From Amylostereum areolatum (taxonomy: Eukaryota > Basidiomycota > Agaricomycetes > Russulales > Stereaceae): DNA of 64,000 nt. The position numbers and the translations under genes were made by a program. The notes below the pieces were generated by a model that ran no database searches, was not told the origin of the DNA, and was given only the letters and a program-made list of their open reading frames with translations. Numbering within the stretch: position 1 is the stretch's first letter; every line of letters starts with the position of its first letter. Below are positions 57,425-64,000 of this stretch, piece by piece. The stretch covers positions 868,001-932,000 of the forward strand of contig SAXG01000005.1 in the NCBI GenBank assembly GCA_012932865.1, written 5' to 3'.

Positions 57425-59487
57425 ATGCTCGACGATGCAGAAAAGGGCTCCGTCGCCGCCATTGCAGATGCGGAGAAGGCGTCCATTGGCTTCGTGTCTT
57501 TCAGTGAGAGCCAGGGCAGCAAGAGCCCGCTCGTGAAGAGGCTGTTAAAGTGGGGTCGGGTAGAGGAGAGAGGTCCGTTTCTTTTCTCCTACCGTTGCGT
57601 TGGGTTCTGACATTTACGCACTGCGGGGATCAGGGATACATCCTGTTGCGGTGGGTGACAGGACGGAAGAGCAGTTCAACAAGATCTTCTTCATATTCAT
57701 GTCGGCGAACTTGAACATTCTGTCGTGTGTTTCCCCTTTGAATAGCTAGCGGGAAGTTTTCACTCACTCACGGATGTTGGTGCAGGTTTTCGACTGGAAC
57801 GCTTGGACCCGTTGCATTCGGACTTGGATTGAGGGACTCGTGTCTGATCATCCTGTTCTTTCACTCGTTGTGTGCGATCGCGCCGGCATACTTGTACGTT
57901 TCCCCCTATCGTATCGCGAAATATGTCACGACCTTTCCTTCAACTGCAGCACGACATGGGGACCCAAGATGGGCATGCGACAAATGTGCATCTCAAGATA
58001 CACTTTCGGGTACGTCTCCTCTGGAATGGGTCACGAATACAGGAGCCTATGCCGACTTCGGTTCGTAAAGATATTACGGGGCGGCAGTGCCCAGCGTCCT
58101 CTCGCTTGTCAACGCGTTCGGCTTCAGCATATTGAATTGCATATTGGGCGGGCAGACGTTGGCTAGCGTGTCGGATGGAAATTTGAGCTGGACGTGCGTT
58201 TATTTTGATATCTTCCGCTGAGACCATGAAGCTGAGGCAAGCCTCACAGAGTGGGGATCGTCATCATCGCTGCGATCTCTCTACTTGTGCGTTTCTTTGC
58301 TCTTCTCAGCGATGTTCTCGCGTCAATTAACCGATCTGCAGGTGTCTTTTTGCGGTATCAGGTTTTTGGCATGGTGAGGTTTGATCGATACCCGTATATC
58401 TGCCTCGCTGAACCGAATCCATTTGCTTAGGTTCGAGCGACTGGTCTGGATCGCTGCTCTCGTTGTGTTTGCTGTTGCAAGTGGGGTTGGGGGCAAGCAT
58501 CTCATCAACCCTTCGCCAGCTGAACCAGCCACTGCTGCCGGCATCCTTGGCTTTATCGCAACGATTGCCGGTTTCACGATCACCTACTCGCCCTTTGGCG
58601 CAGATTACACCGCCTACTTTAATCCCCGAGTGTCCAGGTGAGCCGTGTGTTACATGTGTCGTCCGTGTGTACTGACATGGCCGCCAGCTGGCGCATCTTC
58701 ACCTACTCTTTCTTAGGCCTAATCATCCCCATCGTAAGCCATCCCTTACTATATTGGTATCTATTTGCTAACGTTGTCAATAGGTTAGCATACAGTGCCT
58801 AGGTGCGGCAGTGGCTGTGGCCGTCCCCACTGTTCCAGAGTGGGAAGCAGGCTACGGCGGAGAGAACATCGGAGGGCTCATCGCCGCCATGCTCCGCCCT
58901 GTCGGGGGGTTCGGGAAGTTCCTCCTTGTCCTGCTGAGCCTCGGCGTGACCGCCAACATCTCACCGACGATCTACTCCATCGGTTTCGCGTTCCAGACGT
59001 TCATTCCGTGGTTGGTCCGCGTACCGCGATACCTATTCTCCATCTTGTCCGTCGCGATGTAAGCGTTTCTCATCGCCTTTCGTTTGTAGTGCGCTGAAAG
59101 TCCCCTAATAGCATCGTCCCGCTGGCTATCGTCGGTCAACACAAATTCTACGCGACGCTGTCCAACTTCCTCGGGATCATCGGTTACTGGGTCGGCGCAT
59201 ACATCTCGGTCCTTCTCATCGAGCATTTCTACTTCCGCCGCGGTGACTTCGCACATTACGACCCGAGTGCGTGGAATAATCCAGCTCGGCTGCCTTCAGG
59301 CGTTGCGGCGTTGGGCGCGAGCCTGCTCTCGTTTGCGCTCGTCGTGCCTTCGATGGACCAAGTGTGGTTCGTCGGCCCCATTGGCGCAAAAGCGGGCGAC
59401 CTTGGATTCGAGATGGCCATGGTGGTGACGGCGATTTTGTATGTGCCGTTGAGGACGGCAGAAAAAAGGTTCAGAGGGGGGCTCTGA
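57425..59487 (+). CDS. NCS1-family nucleobase permease (purine-cytosine type)
   Basis: Proton-coupled plasma-membrane transporter of the FCY2-like purine-cytosine group. The start at 57425 begins a short cytosolic tail (KSPLVKRLLKWGRVEERGIHPV). Then the signature RTEEQFNKIFFIFMSANLNILSF and FSTGTLGPVAFGLGLRDSC (TM1-2), TTWGPKMGMRQMCISRYTFGYYG, FSILNCILGGQTLASVSDGN, GIVIIAAISLLVSFCG, GVGGKHL, and TITYSPFGADYTAYF (a substrate-site loop), followed by the C-terminal TMs and EHFYFRRGDFAHYD. About 12 TMs over about nine exons; all joins are in phase. Specificity among cytosine, adenine, guanine or hypoxanthine cannot be read. Confidence 0.9.
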
Positions 59488-59623
59488 AATAAGTTCGCAA
59501 AAACAAGGATACATTGCGATTCTGCGAATACACGACTACATAGGCCTCTAGGCTCTTGCTTGTAGCCTTACAGTTCTACTCTCTATGTTATGTTATATTT
59601 ACTATTCAAGGTTTATCGAAGTC

Positions 59624-62600
59624 CTAGGTGTCGTCCTCCCAATTGTCAGGGACATGCTCTGACACATCCTGACCGCTCAGAGCAGGGCTTGGAGCAGGGC
59701 GTGAAGAGCGCGGTGCCACAACGCGGGAAGGCACGGAACTGGTTCCCCCGCTGAGTGGTGCTGGTGATGGACGGATAGCTGGGGGCGTTACAGGCTTCGC
59801 GACGATGGACGTCCATCCCCGCCCAGAACCAGAGGTGGAGGGTGCTGGATTTTGCATGCGGGGCCATTGACTCGCTGGCGCGCGAAGATCCGCTAGCTTT
59901 CCTAGGCTACTACCTGTGCTAGGGAGGGATCCGGACAAAAGTGGGCTTGGAATACGCGTGTCAACGCGTCGGAGGAGTTGAACACTACGGGACAGGACAC
60001 GGGTGAGGATACGTGCACCGCGATGCAGGTGATGAAGGACAAACCTGCGATAAGGCTCTTGGTCGACCATCTGAGTGTCCATTCGATACAAGGCGGCCAA
60101 GTCGTGAACAAACTTGCGCTTCGACTCTGGCATGTGCGGAAGCACTTGAGTTCGCTTGTCCGAAGTGACGAAACTACATCGGGAACGTTAGTCTGGCGTG
60201 AGCAACCAAGTTATCGGCGAACACACTCAGCGAACGCCTTCTCTACTAAGGCAAGAAACTTCGCATTCGCGCGGGCAAATGCAGTAAGCTCTTCGTTGTA
60301 CACAACCTGCTTGTCGTTCTTCGTGTCGGGGTTGATGCCCAGCGCCTCCGCTAGCCGGGCGTTACGCCTCGCTAAGGCGCAATCGTTCGTGCATTTGACC
60401 TGTTGTGTTGCCTCCCGCCCTGCCGGGTTTGTGGAACTCTTCCCACACTGAATAGATTGACGAATACGACCGCAGGAGCAGGTGATGATGATGGCCGAAC
60501 TGCAAGGTTCCGTCTCAGGACAAACCGATGGGGCGTGACAAGGTTGCGTGCAGGGATGCTGTGCGGGCAAGCTAACGGCGAAGTCGGCACAAAATCCGAG
60601 GATGTAAGAAGGCAGCAAACGCACCAGAGTTTCCGAGCCTTCCCGCAAACGGCGGTGCATGCGCCACACGCGTCTCCGTGACACAGTCGTTCGCAGCGGT
60701 GGAAACCGCATGCCAGCGGCTTTCCACACGGGGTACCACACGATACTTTCTCTTGCGAACAGCGGATATTGCCGACGCTTTTCTTGCCACAAGCACACGG
60801 TTTATCCGTTAGGAACGGGCACGGAGGGCAGGGAGTCGGGTCTTCGTGACAGGCGTGCGGAGTTTTGGGGTGTTCGCAAGGTAATCTGGGTCGAGCGCAG
60901 GGATAGCTGCAGTTGATGCGCGTCCCACAGGGTATCGGCGGTTCCAGGATAGTCCTTCCGCAATTGCATATCATCTAAAACGAGAGCGTCAGCCCGAGTC
61001 ACTTGCGTACGAGCTACTGCAATCACCTCTTCGAATGAACTTCGTAGGCAAGGCGGGCAAGGCAGTTTGTGGTCGCGTTCTTCGCACTCATGATTTCCAC
61101 AAGTAAGAGGCTTCCCGCAGACGATGTCGCATTGGTGCCATCCTGCTTCATCCAATATAGCGTCGGTGGTCTGGTTGGCGCCCGTCGCGCGTTTCTTGCC
61201 CTTGCCCTTGCCCTTGCCCGTGCTCGCCAGAGCGGCCAATGGACAGCAGAGCCTGTTACACTGGTGACGACCACATGCGCGCAACGCGGTGCATGGGCGA
61301 TCGCACAGAATCTCCTCGAGGTCACGCCCTTCTTGAGCGTCGCAACACAGAACTTCACGTGTCGTCGATCCACACCTGCACGGACGAACAAGGGGGATGG
61401 TGCATGGGGGACAGGGGCCAAGGTGGCAAGGGGAAGAGCAGACATGCGAGCAGCCAGTTAAGGGTTTCTTGCAAAGGGAAGTGCAGGTAGGGATTGGATC
61501 GGTACATTTGGTACGTGTGAGGTGTGCGTCATGGGAGAAGAAGGCCGCCGAGGCAGGATTTGCCAGTTCGTGCTTGCCACATGGACAATGGGTGATCACC
61601 GACGGTGAGCGAGGGCAGCCGGGTGGTCTGCTAGAAGGTGAATGGCATGACTTTTCGCACTTGTGAACGCCACAGTCAAAAGGTCTAGGAAAGTAGTCAG
61701 TGATCTGGAGTAGGGTAGTGACCGATGAAAACGTACCGACTACAAATATTCCCGCACTCGTACTTGCCGACCCAGATATCTTCCACGCCGTCAATGGTGA
61801 CAGCACAGCCCTCGGGCTTCCCAACGCCACAGGCCAGCTCCTTTCGTTCCTTCCCACACCAACACCTGGCCTCCTCTGATACCTGACAGGGTGCACAGGC
61901 TCCATCATGGCAGGTATCCTGGCATTCATGATTGCCACAGGACAGCTTCCGCCCGCACTTGTTCCCACAGGACAGATCGACTGGGGCATGGGCGCGTGTT
62001 TTCTTGCTTGGTGCCGAGCGAGAGCAAAGGAAAGAGATGTTCTGTTTTCCACAATGGCATGGGAGATGCGTGGTGATCATGCATGGTGGGCACGGCCCAG
62101 GATGACAGGCCAGTGGACAGGGATGCCCGCATGCGCGAGGTCTAGAGCACATATTTCCACATGAGTGGGGTGTAGAGAGTCGCGGGGGTTTCGGATCCTG
62201 CACAGAACCGCAGAAACACCTGGAGTGTTGGTCAGCTGAATTGCAGTAGTAACAAGTAAGGCATGGCGTACTCACCAGTAGATGCGTGGTATTGTCTCCC
62301 TTTTTAACTGGCAACCGGGGCACCTCCACTCGCCTTTGCGCTCTTCGCCTCTGGCCCTCCATGCGTCCTCGATATCCTTGACGCTTTTCAACGCCCACGG
62401 CTGGATACATTTCAGATGGAACGTCGTCCAGCAACATTGCGCGGTCTCCGTTTGCCTCCCGCTATCGTTATCGTCCGCTGATGGATGAGTTGGAGATGAC
62501 AGCGAACACGACCACGAGGGTTGATTTGGATGGATGGCGGCGAAACAAATAGGACAGTCTGCGTAAGGTGCAGTGCTGAGCTCGCGAGTGAGAATCGTCG

Positions 62601-63159
62601 TTAGGTCATCGTCCTTGCTCGGCGGAAGTATGTATTTGTCGGCCTTGTTGGATGCGGATGCAGGTAGCCTCCTGGACGTAGGCCCAGAAAGACTGGCATT
62701 GAACTTTGCCCCGCGCCTGGTTTTAAGCGTTTTGGAGGAACCAGCCTCTTTCTCGTTGTTGGGGAGGGGATGACCGTCCGCATCGGCGTCTGCTCTGGGT
62801 TTGTTGCTATTTCGGTTCGATCGGGGATCACTGGCGCGTCCGCCTCCTTTGGAGGGTGCGCGAGAAGCAGCTCCGTCGCTGTGATTGCCAGGAGGCGTGG
62901 ACGTACGAGCGCGACCATCGCCGGGGTTTAAATTCCTTCGAGGACCGTCTCGTGGTTTCCGACGTGCAGAATCATTCTTCGGGGTGCTCGTCTTGCCAGT
63001 ATCGTCGCGTTGGGCAGATGGATCCGCATTTGAAGGGCCAGGGTTCCGTGGGGACTTGTCATACCTACGTTTATTTGTCGGTGGTCGTGCGGGATTTTGG
63101 GATGGTTCTGGGACGTTGTGTGGCAGATGGTGATCTACTATGGGGGCTTCAGACGACAT
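59624..63159 (-). CDS. FAP1: NF-X1-type zinc finger protein (FAP1-like) with RING and R3H
   Basis: Transcription-associated zinc-finger protein of the NF-X1 family. The start at 63159 opens a 200-residue basic, disordered N-terminus. A RING-type domain follows, from CPICFAAIHPNQ to WRCPGCQ (about 62550-62290). The core has repeated NF-X1 fingers such as CGHPCPLACHPGPCPPC, CGNHECQDTCHDGACAPC, CGVHKCEKSCH, CGRHQCNRLCC and CGFHRCERLCHGDACGAC. A C-terminal R3H-like region (HDLAALYRMDTQMVDQEPYRRFVLHH, about 60115-60030) should bind single-stranded nucleic acid. It ends in a Pro/Ser-rich tail with WEDDT. Several short introns; all joins look in phase. Budding-yeast FAP1 competes with rapamycin for FKBP12, but nothing here shows that activity. 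Divergent from TFIIA, 221 bp apart. Confidence 0.9.
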
Positions 63160-63380
63160 GCAAGAGAGAAAGGAAAATTGGAGGACGTAGAGGGGGACTC
63201 CGGCTGCCGCTGCCAGTGCTTAATTAGTGCGGCGAAGGGAGTCACGTCAAGTCACAGAGGAGTCACGTGGGGTAACGGCTCCGGGTTTATAGCCGGCGTG
63301 ACAAAGCGGAGGGCACGGTCGACACCGCCACTGTTCTGTGGCTCGTCGACTTTGCACCCTGCTCTCTTCGTGGTGTACAT
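63160..63380. promoter_or_regulatory. Bidirectional promoter, NF-X1 (-) and TFIIA small subunit (+)
   Basis: 221 bp between two divergent start codons. It includes repeated AGTCAC strings (GGAGTCACGTCAAGTCACAGAGGAGTCACGTGG region, 63238-63270) that resemble paired binding sites. Confidence 0.45.
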
Positions 63381-63878
63381 ATGGCCACCGCATACTATGA
63401 ATTCTACCGTGGATCATCGTACGTCCAATCTTCGTTGGATTTGAAGTGGCTTGTGAACGCCGGCGCTGCTCCAGCATTGGGATGGCTCTCACCGATTCCC
63501 TCGACGAACTCATCACCAGTGGTGCTGTGACACCTCAACTGGCCATGAAAGTTTTGCAGCAGGTGCGTGTCGTTGTCGTTGTGATTTGGAACTTTGGCGT
63601 AACCCGCTCGGATAGTTTGACAAGTCCCTTGCGGACACCATGGTGAAGTCGGTGAAAACGAAGACGACTCTGAAGGTGCGCTTATCACTGCCCTGGACGT
63701 TTCCCGCCACAACTATCCACAGGGGCATCTCCGCACCTATCGCTTGTGTGACGACGTTTGGACGTTCATCGTCAAGAACCCGTCGTTTAAGATGGAGTCC
63801 AACGAGATGGTCACCGCCGAGAAAATCAAGATTATCGCGTGTAAGAATGGAGACGCGATCGAGGCTGGGAAGAAATAG
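63381..63878 (+). CDS. TOA2: Transcription initiation factor IIA small (gamma) subunit
   Basis: General transcription factor that stabilises TBP on the TATA box. Four exons (63381-63418, 63475-63562, 63616-63675, 63723-63878), 113 residues, normal for the family. The N-terminal helices read [21 protein letters not shown] and [16 protein letters not shown] [16 protein letters not shown]; the beta-barrel reads [20 protein letters not shown] and ends with [12 protein letters not shown]. The third intron (donor GTGCGC, 47 nt) is needed to keep GHLRTYR in frame. All joins are in phase. Identity is secure. Confidence 0.93.
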
Positions 63879-64000
63879 ACAAAGACCTCGGAGCATGCAT
63901 ACCCTTCTTCCCGAGGAGGATACCGGTATCCCTTCATCTCATCACTGTATAGCCCATAACCTGTATTCTACTCGTTCTCCGTGCATCCTGTTACTTTATA
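63879..64000. other. 3' flank of the TFIIA gene
   Basis: The last 122 bp contain no start of a further gene; it probably holds the TFIIA 3' UTR. Confidence 0.5.

Overview
The window looks like nuclear DNA of a filamentous basidiomycete (Agaricomycetes). Genes are dense and split by many short introns of about 45-65 nt, usually with GTGCGT, GTGAGT or GTACGT donors. The gene content is typical of mushroom-forming fungi: a tandem pair of FunK1 kinases, a polytopic protein of an unnamed agaricomycete family, F-box/leucine-rich proteins, P450s and a FAP1/NF-X1 homologue. No rRNA, tRNA, CRISPR array or intact transposon was recognised.

Layout. 1-4.2 kb is almost empty, with one weak multi-exon candidate. 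4.2-9.5 kb holds an MFS transporter (+), an F-box protein (-) and an omega-like glutathione transferase (-). 10.0-19.1 kb holds fimbrin (-), a short-chain dehydrogenase (-), a SET/MYND protein (+) and MOB4/phocein with a long acidic tail (-). 19.3-25.4 kb is the FunK1 tandem: the first copy keeps its catalytic residues and the second has lost them. 25.4-26.5 kb is a repeat-rich spacer. 26.5-31.7 kb has an amidase and a P450 (both +). 32.7-38.7 kb has a Ser/Pro-rich protein and an IKS1-type kinase (both -). 39.0-42.3 kb has a single-pass membrane protein and a conserved unknown (+). 42.8-48.8 kb has a second P450 and a DUF4139 protein (-). 49.1-59.5 kb (+) has a glomulin-like helical protein, a polytopic membrane protein, a five-module Cys/His protein and an NCS1 nucleobase transporter. 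59.6-63.9 kb has NF-X1/FAP1 (-) and the TFIIA small subunit (+).

The genes do not form one pathway. Most are single-copy housekeeping genes (fimbrin, MOB4, IKS1, NF-X1, TFIIA, SET/MYND, NCS1) mixed with lineage-expanded families (FunK1, P450, F-box, the unnamed membrane family). Several pairs are divergent with short shared promoters: SDR/SMYD, MOB4/FunK1, IKS1/39 kb protein, DUF4139/glomulin-like and NF-X1/TFIIA.

Most notable: (i) the five-module protein at 53.8-57.0 kb with an exact C-x4-C-x12-C-x2-[C/H] spacing; (ii) the FunK1 kinase/pseudokinase pair; (iii) repeated one-base frame offsets, always in the same direction, in several genes between 4 and 19 kb (and perhaps at 34 kb), including conserved fimbrin; (iv) a P450 without the usual I-helix acid-alcohol pair. 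Exon structures were inferred by eye from splice sites and frame continuity; family names rest on recognised motifs, not on database searches.
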